Source: Bacteroidales bacterium
Lineage (GTDB): Bacteria > Bacteroidota > Bacteroidia > Bacteroidales > UBA932
Assembly (NCBI GenBank): GCA_017428945.1
Contig: JAFRPW010000001.1
Coordinates: forward strand, 1-64,000
Length of the DNA: 64,000 bases
Reading direction: 5' to 3'
Shown here: piece after piece, positions 1 through 7,424 of the stretch
Layout of the letters: every line of letters begins with the position of its first letter
Position numbering within the stretch: position 1 is the first letter of the stretch
Notes under the pieces: model-generated
Told to the model about the DNA's origin: nothing
Databases searched by the model: none
Seen by the model: only the letters and a program-made list of their open reading frames with translations
Position numbers and translations under genes: made by a program

Positions 1-16
1 AATTTGTATTAATCCA

Positions 17-589
17 ATGACTGAAAAGGAACTGATGCAATCCGGACTCCCTTATTCTGCGGTTGATTTACAGCTTTTAAGAGAGTTGAATGCTACAAAG
101 GATGTGATTCACAGATACAACTCCGTGATGCCTTCGCAGACAGAGGAATTGCTTTCCATTCTAAGAAATCTGCTGGGCCATATCGGAGACGATCATATCT
201 GTATCAATCAGCCGTTCTACTGCGATTATGGCAAACAAATCAGTGTCGGCAAGCGTTTCTTCGCCAATTTCAATTTCACGGTGTTGGACGAGGCTCCTGT
301 GACCATCGGGGACGACTGCTTTATCGGCCCCAATGTCAGCATTTACACGGCTTGCCACAGCACGGATCCGGTTGAACGTAACAGTCGTAGGGAATGGGCC
401 GAGCCCGTGACCATCGGTAACAATGTATGGATTGGCGGCAGCGTGACCATCCTTCCCGGAGTGACCATCGGAAATAATACCACAATCGGAGCCGGTTCCG
501 TCGTAACCAAGGATATCCCGGCAAACGTTGTTGCAGTCGGCAACCCGTGCAAGGTTATCAGACAATTGTCATTCCCTGATTTAGGTTGA
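17..589 (+). CDS. Maltose/galactoside O-acetyltransferase-like hexapeptide protein
   Basis: A 190-residue protein of the LacA/Maa/NodL family, which moves an acetyl group from acetyl-CoA to a sugar hydroxyl in the cytoplasm as a trimer. The N-terminal helical cap (about residues 1-58) is followed by a left-handed beta-helix of hexapeptide repeats such as VTIGDD, VTIGNN and VTIGNN. The catalytic histidine is expected at H114 in YTACHSTDP, and the C-terminal GNPCKVIR matches the usual family end. Length is normal, so the gene looks intact. No strong ribosome-binding site is seen before the ATG. It stands alone, with degraded sequence downstream. The acceptor sugar cannot be told from the sequence. 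Confidence 0.9.
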   Translation: MTEKELMQSGLPYSAVDLQLLRELNATKDVIHRYNSVMPSQTEELLSILRNLLGHIGDDHICINQPFYCDYGKQISVGKRFFANFNFTVLDEAPVTIGDDCFIGPNVSIYTACHSTDPVERNSRREWAEPVTIGNNVWIGGSVTILPGVTIGNNTTIGAGSVVTKDIPANVVAVGNPCKVIRQLSFPDLG

Positions 590-985
590 CTCCGAGATGT
601 AGGTTGACTTGGTATCGTTATCCCTACTGTTTGTTGTCTTCCCAGATTTTATCCCGGTTAAGGGTTGACTAGAGGGCGTAGGCCCCCCTGAGCGATGATT
701 TCCCGGACCTTGGCCTTCATGGCGGCCTTGATATCTTCTTGAATCTGTTGTTCCAGTGGACCTTTACGCCGCCGGTCTTCACCGACAGGGCAGCAAGGCG
801 GTACTGCGTTACACCATGCTGGAACTAAAGGACAGATTTGCACTGATGTGTGCTGCATTTGGGGAGGAGCAATACAAAGTAGATGACGGGTTTGAGGTGG
901 TTTCGGTTTAAGTTTTGAGAGATTTTCTCAAAACATTTGCATATTTGGCGAAAAAATGCGTTCTTTGTGAAAAATAGAATTTGCT
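590..985. other. Gene-poor stretch with coding debris
   Basis: About 400 bases with no intact gene. On the plus strand an open frame at about 741-911 ends VDDGFEVVSV and reads like the C-terminal tail of a protein I do not recognise. On the minus strand, positions about 709-756 read LEQQIQEDIKAAMKAK, which resembles the first residues of GatB/YqeY proteins, but the similarity stops there. The octamer GGTTGACT occurs at 584-591, 602-609 and 663-670. I read the stretch as decayed remnants left by past insertions or deletions. None of these fragments is identified firmly. Confidence 0.45.
912..934. repeat. Inverted repeat upstream of the RloA/RloB pair
   Basis: Perfect 9-bp arms GTTTTGAGA and TCTCAAAAC are separated by GATTT, 52 bases before the rloA-like start. 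No T-run follows, so it is a poor intrinsic terminator. It could be an operator for the defence operon or part of its leader. An imperfect -7 box (TA, three bases, TTTG) at 975-983 lies immediately before the ATG. Confidence 0.4.
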
Positions 986-2194
986 ATGCTTGTTAATTTC
1001 ACTGTCGGAAACTTCCTTTCATTCCGGGAAAAGAAAACACTGAGCCTGGAGGCAGCGCCAATAAAAGATAGCGGGAGTCAGATTATTGAGGTCGGAAGGC
1101 TTCAACTTCTTCCTTCGGCTGCCCTGTATGGTGCAAACTCCAGCGGGAAGAGTAATTTTCTTCATGCATTAGGAGCGCTATCGGTTATGGTAAATAAATC
1201 ATCTTCCAGTAGCTCCATTACGCGTTTGCCAGTAATTCCTTTTCTTTTGGATGCGAGCAGCGAAAAGGAGCCATCTTTCTTTGAAATTGAAGTTATTACA
1301 CCTTCGCTTAATCACTACCGCTACGGATTTGAGTGTACGCAAGAAATTATTGTAAGTGAGTGGCTGTATAGGATTGGCAGCCGCTCCGAGAAAAACCTTT
1401 TCATCCGTGAAGGAGAAAATATAGGCGTTTCGTCATCATTCAATGAGGGTAAAGGCTTGGAGGAAAGAACGCGTAGCAACGCACTATTTCTTTCAGTGTG
1501 CGATGCTTTTAATGGGCCGATTGCAAAAGAACTGGTCCATAGCATCGTGATTCCGCCTCTTCCTGATAATCCGCAGGAGCTGTTTGATGCACAACTTGCA
1601 TTCATTCAAGCCGCCAAGGAGGTTTATTCCGAGGATGTCATAAAGGTTTTCAAGAATCTTGACTTTGGCTTTACTTCCTTTGAAATACCCTCTTCAGTTG
1701 AAGAAGCCAAGGCGGTGAAGGCTTGGACAACGCATAATGTCTATGATGACAACGGGCACGTCATAGGAAGCAAGCGGTTTTCAATGAAAACATCCGAATC
1801 AGCAGGTACAAACCGTTTATTCGATATTATATATCTGATTATGAGTGCACTTTCGGAAGGATCTCCTTTGGTTGTTGACGAAGTTGACCGGGCGATGCAT
1901 CCTTTGATTACAAAATATGTAATCGGGCTCTTCAATAATGCCAGGACAAACCCTAAAGGTGCCCAGTTGATATTTACGACGCATGATACCAACCTCCTCA
2001 GTTCCAAGATTTTCCGGCGCGACCAAATCTGGTTCGTTGAGAAAGACAAAACGGAATCTTCCGATCTTTATTGCCTTGCTGAATTCAAGGATGCTGAGGG
2101 TGTGAAGGTGCGTAATGACCGCAGTTTCGAAAAGGATTACATCCAGGGGAAATACGGTGCCATCCCTTATCTGAATTACGATTGGGAGGATTAG
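986..2194 (+). CDS. AAA15-family ATPase (RloA/AbiLi-like)
   Basis: A 402-residue ABC/SMC-like ATPase of the AAA15 type. The N-terminal strand MLVNFTVGNFLSFRE is typical of the OLD/RloA group. Walker A is GANSSGKS (49-56), Walker B is SPLVVDEVD (about 293-301) followed by a signature-like AMHP, and the switch-like FTTHD lies near residue 330. In phage-defence systems such ATPases act as sensor and scaffold for a paired effector. The downstream RloB gene begins one base after this stop, so the two form a translationally linked pair as in AbiL and RloA/RloB operons. Base composition is AT-richer than the surrounding core, consistent with acquisition. The trigger is unknown. Confidence 0.87.
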   Translation: MLVNFTVGNFLSFREKKTLSLEAAPIKDSGSQIIEVGRLQLLPSAALYGANSSGKSNFLHALGALSVMVNKSSSSSSITRLPVIPFLLDASSEKEPSFFEIEVITPSLNHYRYGFECTQEIIVSEWLYRIGSRSEKNLFIREGENIGVSSSFNEGKGLEERTRSNALFLSVCDAFNGPIAKELVHSIVIPPLPDNPQELFDAQLAFIQAAKEVYSEDVIKVFKNLDFGFTSFEIPSSVEEAKAVKAWTTHNVYDDNGHVIGSKRFSMKTSESAGTNRLFDIIYLIMSALSEGSPLVVDEVDRAMHPLITKYVIGLFNNARTNPKGAQLIFTTHDTNLLSSKIFRRDQIWFVEKDKTESSDLYCLAEFKDAEGVKVRNDRSFEKDYIQGKYGAIPYLNYDWED

Positions 2195-2195
2195 T

Positions 2196-2897
2196 ATGGG
2201 AAAAGCTATATCATGGAAGGCTATCCGTGAGATGAGAGAGCGGGAGCGAAAGGCCCATCACCTTGAAAAGAAAATCAAGGTGGCCAGCAGGCTCACGCAC
2301 TTGAACTATTTGATTGTCTGCGAGGGTGAAAAGACAGAGCCCAATTACTTCAAAGCGCTTGTGAAGGGCCGTAACTCACAAGTCCTCACAGCTACAATCG
2401 AGGGAGAAGGGGCTAATACAAAGTCTTTGATAGATATTGCTATAAAGAGACGCGCTCTTTCTCCCATCCACTTTGACGTTACCTGGGCGGTATTTGACAA
2501 GGATGATTTCGTGGATTTCAATGAAGCCATTGAGTATGCCAAATCAAATGGAGTTAACACCGCATGGTCCAATGAGGCCTTTGAACTCTGGTATTACCTG
2601 CATTTTCAGTATTTGGACACACAGGTTGGCCGTCATCAGTACATAGAAATGCTCACGCGTGAAGTAAGAAAAGTGTATCCGCAGTTTGAGTATAGAAAGA
2701 ACGATGAGGGTATATACCAACTTCTAACCGAAATTGGAAACCAAGAGCAAGCCATTAAGAGCGCCAAAGCTCTGGAGAGCCGGTATGTAGGTAACGACTA
2801 CGCTTCACATAAACCTTGTACTACAGTTTACAGGCTGGTTAATGAATTAAACAATCCTGAAAACGTAATTGAGCGGATTAATTCTTTGTCTAAATGA
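2196..2897 (+). CDS. RloB-like TOPRIM-type protein (AbiLii-like)
   Basis: A 233-residue protein with the RloB domain, distantly related to TOPRIM nucleases. The acidic strand LIVCEGEKTEPNYF is near residues 40-53. The second acidic motif VFDKDDF is near 97-103. SNEAFELWYYLHF near 126 is a recognisable RloB block. The glutamate and the DxD-like aspartates would bind metal. The gene directly follows the AAA15 ATPase, matching RloA/RloB and AbiL pairs, in which the RloB-type partner is the likely effector. Its stop overlaps the ATG of the next, truncated reading frame (ATGA). Nuclease activity is inferred from the fold and not shown for this protein. Confidence 0.87.
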   Translation: MGKAISWKAIREMRERERKAHHLEKKIKVASRLTHLNYLIVCEGEKTEPNYFKALVKGRNSQVLTATIEGEGANTKSLIDIAIKRRALSPIHFDVTWAVFDKDDFVDFNEAIEYAKSNGVNTAWSNEAFELWYYLHFQYLDTQVGRHQYIEMLTREVRKVYPQFEYRKNDEGIYQLLTEIGNQEQAIKSAKALESRYVGNDYASHKPCTTVYRLVNELNNPENVIERINSLSK

Positions 2898-3163
2898 CTT
2901 ACGAAGAACTTCTGGCCGAAAACATTCGCTTGCGTACGCGTATCCGTGAATTGGAGCAGGAGAATGCCCGTCTGAAAGGTTCTGGCTCTTCGTTGTTGTG
3001 CGAACCGGAGCCGCCACAATATGGTAGTGGCCCTATGCGGCTGGAACGGGACAGGAACACAGAAATCCAACGGCGGCTGTTTCCAGTTCAGGGGTTTTCG
3101 TCACGGATGCCGGTCAGTCCAGTCAGGTGCTATTCCGTGCAGACCATCCGTTTATATACGTGA
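2894..3163 (+). pseudogene. Truncated coiled-coil N-terminus coupled to rloB
   Basis: The ATG overlaps the rloB stop (ATGA), so translation would be coupled. The first 30 or so residues (EELLAENIRLRTRIRELEQE and onward) form a heptad coiled coil like the N-termini of several large helicase/primase-type or transposase proteins. After about residue 35 the frame becomes low-quality sequence (proline and serine rich) and overlaps, out of frame, a serpin tail. I interpret it as the start of a third operon gene whose body was deleted and replaced. The original family cannot be named. Confidence 0.5.
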
Positions 3164-3228
3164 TCTCCGAAGCGGGTTCCGGGGCGGTGCTGTTTGCGGG
3201 GCGGTTTGGAAATAAGAAAGCGGAGTGA
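3028..3228 (+). pseudogene. C-terminal serpin fragment
   Basis: An open frame without a start codon, following an in-frame TAG at 3025-3027, ending at TGA 3226-3228. The peptide FRADHPFIYVISEAGSG with AVLFAGRF is the classic C-terminal serpin signature, and PTAAVSSSGV upstream resembles the hinge of the reactive-centre loop. Only this last part of a serpin (normally near 400 residues) is present, so it cannot be functional. It sits behind an unrelated coiled-coil start, marking a deletion or recombination junction between about 3000 and 3060. Confidence 0.75.
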
Positions 3229-3251
3229 GAATTGAGGCTACCCAGGAGGCA

Positions 3252-4685
3252 TTAAAGTTTTACATTTGCCAATTCTTCTATTAAGGCGGGCCGGTTAGGA
3301 AACTTGTTGCGGTATTCAGCTACGACCTTTGTTGCCAGCGCCTTCCCTGCAGGACAGGTTTTCGCGAGCGCGCTTAGCCTGCTGGCAAGTTCTCTATAAG
3401 ATTTTCTGTTCGCATTATAGCCTATAAATACAGTGAATTCTTTTTCCAGTTTGGCAATGAGGTTTTTCTGCTGTTGAGGTGTAAATGCTTTCGCATATCT
3501 GCTTAGTGCGGACAACAGATTATATTTTGCATTGAGCAGATGATTATAGAGACGGTCTAGCAAACCCTCTTCTTTAAATATCTCCGCCAAAGGCGAATCT
3601 GCCGAATGCCGGAGGTCGGGATTTCCCGCCAACATGGTATCCCTGAAAGAGGGCCATTTTTCGGAATCTATGAGCCCTTTTGCTTTGTAGTAGTACTTCA
3701 GTGTTTCTTGTCCCCGAGCATCTGCAAAAAGGTCTTTGCACAAGAACGCTGCTGCCGTGGCGTCTCCTCTTGCTTCAAGTATTTCCAGTTTGCGCTCCCG
3801 CCATTTGCGCTCCAGTCCAAACAGACTCTGTTTATGTGCCAGTTTGACTCCTTCATCAATGGCCTTCAAAACCTCGACTTCCCGTCCAGATGATTGCAAA
3901 AATCCTATAAATCTGACGCGAAGTTCATCCACCTGGGGATTATCATGAAAAAAGGCTTCCGCTTCATTTGCCCGGCCCAGATCTATCAGGAAATCCCAAA
4001 TGTCACAGGCTAGGGAGCTTTTCCGCCAACCGCTTTCGTTTTTGAAATCCCGTATCATGATGGCAAGATGTTCATCGTCCGTTAGAAGCTCTCCACGCAC
4101 CGAATCGATTAACTCCTGTAAGTCATACTCGGTGTATTCAAGCAGTTCGGAATGATGAAGCCGATCAAGTCGGTCACAGATCTCAAGTTTTTGTTCTTTC
4201 GACATAGAGGGCGAAGATAATGCCTTCTCAATGAGCTTGAAGCAATCATCCAGACATAAATCGTCCGCATCCCAGTCTTCCCGCTCACAGAGATAATCCT
4301 CTTCATATTGCCTGTCATTCATTTCAAGGATTAAGAAGGCGGTTTCTATAGCAATGTCAGGACGCCCGGCAGTGATGCTTGTCTCTGCTCGCTTGATGAC
4401 TTTGTTTAAATCCTTCCCAACCAATTCCCAGTCCAGAAACTTGGGTTGCTGATGCCAATCATGTTCCCAACGGGGCGATTTCATAAAATGCCGATAACAA
4501 CGCAAGACCTCGGTTTTATAGTCAAATGCCACTATCTGGGTTGATGACGTCGCAGCCTTTCCTCCTCTTAGCGCCTCGCAAAAGGCGGGGTGTGTCAAAG
4601 CATATGAACGGACTATCGCGCGAAGTTGCTCCTCTGGCAGTGAGGCTATAAGCTTATCAACAGTTTCTTGTGACAACTTGGTCAT
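3252..4685 (-). CDS. Helical-repeat protein of unknown function
   Basis: A 477-residue, Leu- and charge-rich protein with no signal peptide or membrane segment. It appears almost wholly alpha-helical, with repeat-like segments (such as DIWDFLIDLGRANEAEAFF and LEARGDATAAAFLCKDLF) resembling TPR or SWIM-associated solenoid regions. The start is MTKLSQETVDKL at 4685; an upstream in-frame start at 4733 would place the promoter inside the coding sequence. A good Bacteroidetes promoter (4731-4762) supports the 4685 start. It is followed on the opposite strand by the serpin debris. No catalytic motif is visible. It might be a scaffold, or the C-terminal part of a SWIM-type family that has lost the zinc finger. 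Confidence 0.7.
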   Translation of the reverse strand: MTKLSQETVDKLIASLPEEQLRAIVRSYALTHPAFCEALRGGKAATSSTQIVAFDYKTEVLRCYRHFMKSPRWEHDWHQQPKFLDWELVGKDLNKVIKRAETSITAGRPDIAIETAFLILEMNDRQYEEDYLCEREDWDADDLCLDDCFKLIEKALSSPSMSKEQKLEICDRLDRLHHSELLEYTEYDLQELIDSVRGELLTDDEHLAIMIRDFKNESGWRKSSLACDIWDFLIDLGRANEAEAFFHDNPQVDELRVRFIGFLQSSGREVEVLKAIDEGVKLAHKQSLFGLERKWRERKLEILEARGDATAAAFLCKDLFADARGQETLKYYYKAKGLIDSEKWPSFRDTMLAGNPDLRHSADSPLAEIFKEEGLLDRLYNHLLNAKYNLLSALSRYAKAFTPQQQKNLIAKLEKEFTVFIGYNANRKSYRELASRLSALAKTCPAGKALATKVVAEYRNKFPNRPALIEELANVKL

Positions 4686-4730
4686 AGTTTCTTTTCTGAT
4701 AGTTGATGTATTTGTTGTGGAATACAAAAG

Positions 4731-4762
4731 CAAATGTACGCAAAGATTAGCATTCCTTCAAA
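4731..4762 (-). promoter_or_regulatory. Promoter of the helical-repeat gene
   Basis: On the minus strand TTTG (4759-4762) lies exactly 20 bases before TACATTTG (4731-4738), matching the Bacteroidetes -33/-7 consensus TTTG-N19..20-TAnnTTTG. Transcription would start near 4725, giving a leader of about 40 bases. Confidence 0.65.
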
Positions 4763-4892
4763 TCCATCTTTGCAAAATACCGTGAAGATGGAGCAGAAAC
4801 TGCACCCGCAAATTTGGTGGGGCACGGGTGGGGCGAGAATAAAACAAATCTCCGTATCGAATTGGGAGCAAATAAGATACGGAGAAAATTCG

Positions 4893-4977
4893 TGCCTCGG
4901 GCGGGAATCGAACCCGCACGGCCGTTTCGGGCCAAGGGATTTTAAGTCCCTCGTGTCTACCATTCCACCACCAAGGC
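4893..4977 (-). tRNA. tRNA-Leu(UAA)
   Basis: An 85-nt class II tRNA. The acceptor stem pairs GCCTTGG with CCGAGGC. The anticodon loop CTTAAAA carries UAA, there is a long variable arm (ccctTGGCCCGAAACGGCC region), and the T-arm is GGGTTCGATTCCC. The discriminator is A and CCA is not encoded. A TATCTTTG box precedes it. Confidence 0.95.
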
Positions 4978-4991
4978 GTAATGTGGGACTG

Positions 4992-4999
4992 CAAAGATA
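4992..4999 (-). promoter_or_regulatory. -7 box for tRNA-Leu
   Basis: TATCTTTG on the minus strand, 15 bases upstream of the mature tRNA 5' end, fits TAnnTTTG. No TTG is found at the canonical 19-20 base spacing, so only the -7 element is supported. Confidence 0.5.
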
Positions 5000-5029
5000 G
5001 GTATTTTTTTGCAATCTCACATTGAAACC

Positions 5030-6133
5030 CTAGGCTTTCTTCTCCCCTAACACACACCAGCGGATGAAAGGTATGCGGCGGAGAACCTCGTAAAGGAGCG
5101 GGGACAGCGCGAATACCGCCACGCCCAGGATGAGGTACATGGCCACGGGAGGCAGCTGGGTGTAGGTTTTCATCATATACCCAAACGCCGCCACGGGAAG
5201 ATAATGGACGATATAGAGCCCATAGCTGGAGCGCGTCATATACCCTGCAAAAGCACCGGTGCGGTCATACTTTGCCTTGAACCATCCCATCATGGCAAGG
5301 CACATGAGCCAGCCGTAGAGGCAGTTGAGCGGACTGCCAAGGTATGACGGAGAGGTGTTGTCCTGGCCGAAGGTAGTGACGACGAGCACGGCTCCGGACA
5401 CTACGGCGCAGGCCATGAGCGGGATCCAGGCCTTTCCAACCTTCTCCTGAACCTCGTCGTGAGAGAACACAAAGTATCCCAGAAGGAACGGCACAAGATA
5501 GAAAAGCGGCTTATAAAGGTTCAGAAGACCGTCTGCCGTCTGGGGACGGGGATTTTTTATCAATGTCTGCTCCCCGGCCCAGAACAGCACTCCAAGCAGC
5601 ACAATCCACACGATCCCAGCTTTTCCGCACCAGGTCCAGAACCTGTCCTTGCAGTCCAGGGCACGGACCAGAAGAAGGACGATGCAAAGCAGCCACAGCA
5701 CCTGGATGAACCACAGCGGGCCGGTGCCGCTCACGGCCATTATCATATACTTTATCAGTCCTGGGACGCCCTCGAAAACGCCCTGCCTTTCTGCCACCAC
5801 GGTGTTGAAATACCCCACCATCCAGTGGAATACAAACAGGCCGATGGTTCCCGGCACCAGCAGTTTACGCGTACGGGCCTTGAACCACTCCTTCGAAGGA
5901 TACTTTTCAAGCGCATAACGGGCGCTTATGCCGGCCAGGATGAACAGCAGTGGCATAAACCACGGATACAGGATGTACATCACCACATCCTGGTACTGGG
6001 GGCATGCGGGATACTCTCCAAAACCGCCTATCCCACCAAAGACACCCTTGTTATTATAGAAGTAGATGACGTGATACAGCAGCACCAGGAGCACGGTAAC
6101 CCAGCGCAGATTGTCTATCCAATGCTTTCTCAT
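5030..6133 (-). CDS. Membrane acyltransferase 3 family protein
   Basis: A 367-residue integral membrane protein with about ten hydrophobic segments spread along its whole length. The first segment contains LLVLLYHVIYF, with the histidine (H21) expected to be essential in acyltransferase-3 (OafA/NodX-like) proteins. These O-acylate sugars or cell-envelope glycans at the inner membrane, or in some cases act on small molecules. The start overlaps the stop of the upstream AbrB-type gene (ATGA), so the two are translationally coupled. No periplasmic SGNH domain is fused. The substrate is unknown. Confidence 0.88.
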   Translation of the reverse strand: MRKHWIDNLRWVTVLLVLLYHVIYFYNNKGVFGGIGGFGEYPACPQYQDVVMYILYPWFMPLLFILAGISARYALEKYPSKEWFKARTRKLLVPGTIGLFVFHWMVGYFNTVVAERQGVFEGVPGLIKYMIMAVSGTGPLWFIQVLWLLCIVLLLVRALDCKDRFWTWCGKAGIVWIVLLGVLFWAGEQTLIKNPRPQTADGLLNLYKPLFYLVPFLLGYFVFSHDEVQEKVGKAWIPLMACAVVSGAVLVVTTFGQDNTSPSYLGSPLNCLYGWLMCLAMMGWFKAKYDRTGAFAGYMTRSSYGLYIVHYLPVAAFGYMMKTYTQLPPVAMYLILGVAVFALSPLLYEVLRRIPFIRWCVLGEKKA

Positions 6134-6339
6134 TTGGAAAGGCCCTCCATCACCTGGTCTATTGCACTCTGGAATATTTCCGTCTTTACCAGCGCCATGC
6201 CCTTCTGGTCCCCAAGGAGCAGCAGGGCGGCGCCCGGCTTGATGTCATAGACTTTACGTGCATCGCGCGGGATTACTATCTGGCCTTTGTCGCCCACCTT
6301 CACCACGCCGAAGATGTATTTGCCGTCACTTTCTTGCAT
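6130..6339 (-). CDS. AbrB/MazE-family DNA-binding regulator
   Basis: A 69-residue protein containing the swapped-hairpin SpoVT/AbrB domain: VKVGDKGQIVIPRDARKVYD near residues 13-32, then DIKPGAALLLLG. Proteins of this size dimerise and bind DNA. They are either antitoxins of toxin pairs or transition-state-type regulators. No toxin gene is next to it. The downstream partner is a membrane acyltransferase that overlaps it by four bases, so the likely role is autoregulation of this two-gene unit. The C-terminal helix (FQSAIDQVMEGLSK) is amphipathic and could mediate multimerisation. Confidence 0.85.
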   Translation of the reverse strand: MQESDGKYIFGVVKVGDKGQIVIPRDARKVYDIKPGAALLLLGDQKGMALVKTEIFQSAIDQVMEGLSK

Positions 6340-6364
6340 TGTAGGAATTGTTAGAAATTTCCCA

Positions 6365-6372
6365 CAAATATA
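6365..6372 (-). promoter_or_regulatory. -7 box for the AbrB-acyltransferase unit
   Basis: TATATTTG on the minus strand, 25 bases before the ATG at 6339. It matches TAnnTTTG. The -33 region is not convincing. Confidence 0.45.
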
Positions 6373-6413
6373 ACAATTGTTTTCAATATGATTACATTCC
6401 GGGCAATTATTAT

Positions 6414-6421
6414 TATATTTG
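6414..6421 (+). promoter_or_regulatory. -7 box immediately before the aldo/keto reductase start
   Basis: TATATTTG ends only seven bases before the ATG at 6429, so a transcript starting at the usual distance would have almost no leader. No Shine-Dalgarno sequence is present. The -33 element is weak. Confidence 0.45.
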
Positions 6422-6428
6422 TCTCATT

Positions 6429-7424
6429 ATGATTAACCCTGTATACTCCCCCGACCCCAGCCGTTACCAGAACGGCATCCGCTTCCGCCGCTGCGGAAAA
6501 AGCGGCGTCCTGCTTCCGGAAATCTCCCTGGGCCTCTGGCACAACTTCGGCGACGTGAACCCTTTCGCCAACTCCCTGGAAATGGCGCACTATGCTTTTG
6601 ACCACGGAATTGTGCACTTTGACCTCGCCAACAACTACGGGCCGTCCTACGGGTCGGCGGAAGAAACCTTCGGGCAGATAATGAAAAAGTCTTTCGCCCC
6701 CTTCAGGGACGAGCTCTTCATATCCACCAAGGCTGGGCACGACATGTGGCCGGGACCGTACGGGGAGTGGGGCTCCCGCAAATACCTCATTGCCAGTCTG
6801 GACCAGAGCCTCAGGAGGATGAACCTTGAGTATGTGGACCTTTTCTATTCCCACCGCTTTGACCCGGAGACACCGCTGGAGGAGACCCTCCAGGCCCTTG
6901 TGGACATAGTCCGGGCCGGAAAGGCACTGTATATAGGCATATCCAAGTATCCCCTTGAGGCGGCGCAGTTTGCATACAGGTACCTCAGGGACCGAGACGT
7001 CCCCTGCCTCATCTACCAGGGCCGATACAACATCCTCAACCGGGAGCCGGAAGAAGAGGGCATCCTGGACCAGGCCGCGGAAAACGGAGCCGGCTTCATA
7101 GCCTTCTCTCCCCTGGCGCAGGGCCTTCTCACCAGCCGCTACCTGGACGGTATCCCCGCCGATTCAAGGATGGCAAAGGAGCACTTCCTCAAATCCTCCG
7201 TCCTTACGCCGGAGCTTCACGCATACCTTGTGAAACTGAACGCCCTGGCGGCCAGTCGCGGCCAGTCCCTTGCTCAGATGGCCCTTGCTTGGTGCCTCAA
7301 GGACAGCCGCGTAACAAGCGTAATAGTTGGCGCCAGCAGCGTAGCGCAGCTGGCAGACAACTTCAAAGCCATTGAGAATACGACGTTTACAGCAGAAGAA
7401 CTAGCCGTTATAGACCAGGGGTAA
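6429..7424 (+). CDS. Aldo/keto reductase (YghZ/MgrA-like)
   Basis: A 331-residue NAD(P)H-dependent reductase of the AKR superfamily. The catalytic tetrad is visible: Asp and Tyr in HFDLANNYGP, Lys in STKAG and His in DLFYSHRFD. The cofactor-binding C-terminal block is VTSVIVGASSVAQLADN. It is closest in pattern to the E. coli YghZ / L-glyceraldehyde-3-phosphate reductase group, which also reduces methylglyoxal. I start it at MINPVYSPDP. The longer open frame begins at 6348 but reads through the promoter-like AT-rich region. Its 3' end overlaps the convergent sugar kinase by 17 bases. Confidence 0.9.
   Translation: MINPVYSPDPSRYQNGIRFRRCGKSGVLLPEISLGLWHNFGDVNPFANSLEMAHYAFDHGIVHFDLANNYGPSYGSAEETFGQIMKKSFAPFRDELFISTKAGHDMWPGPYGEWGSRKYLIASLDQSLRRMNLEYVDLFYSHRFDPETPLEETLQALVDIVRAGKALYIGISKYPLEAAQFAYRYLRDRDVPCLIYQGRYNILNREPEEEGILDQAAENGAGFIAFSPLAQGLLTSRYLDGIPADSRMAKEHFLKSSVLTPELHAYLVKLNALAASRGQSLAQMALAWCLKDSRVTSVIVGASSVAQLADNFKAIENTTFTAEELAVIDQG

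Noticed and set aside
584-670. Three copies of GGTTGACT as a direct-repeat array.
   Set aside because: The copies are short and unevenly spaced (18 and 61 bases apart) and lie in decayed sequence; chance or remnant duplication explains them.
709-756. A GatB/YqeY gene on the minus strand.
   Set aside because: Only about 16 residues resemble the family and the rest of the frame does not; noted as possible debris only.
2894-3163. A real small third gene of the defence operon.
   Set aside because: After the coiled coil the composition becomes erratic and the frame overlaps, out of phase, an obvious serpin tail.
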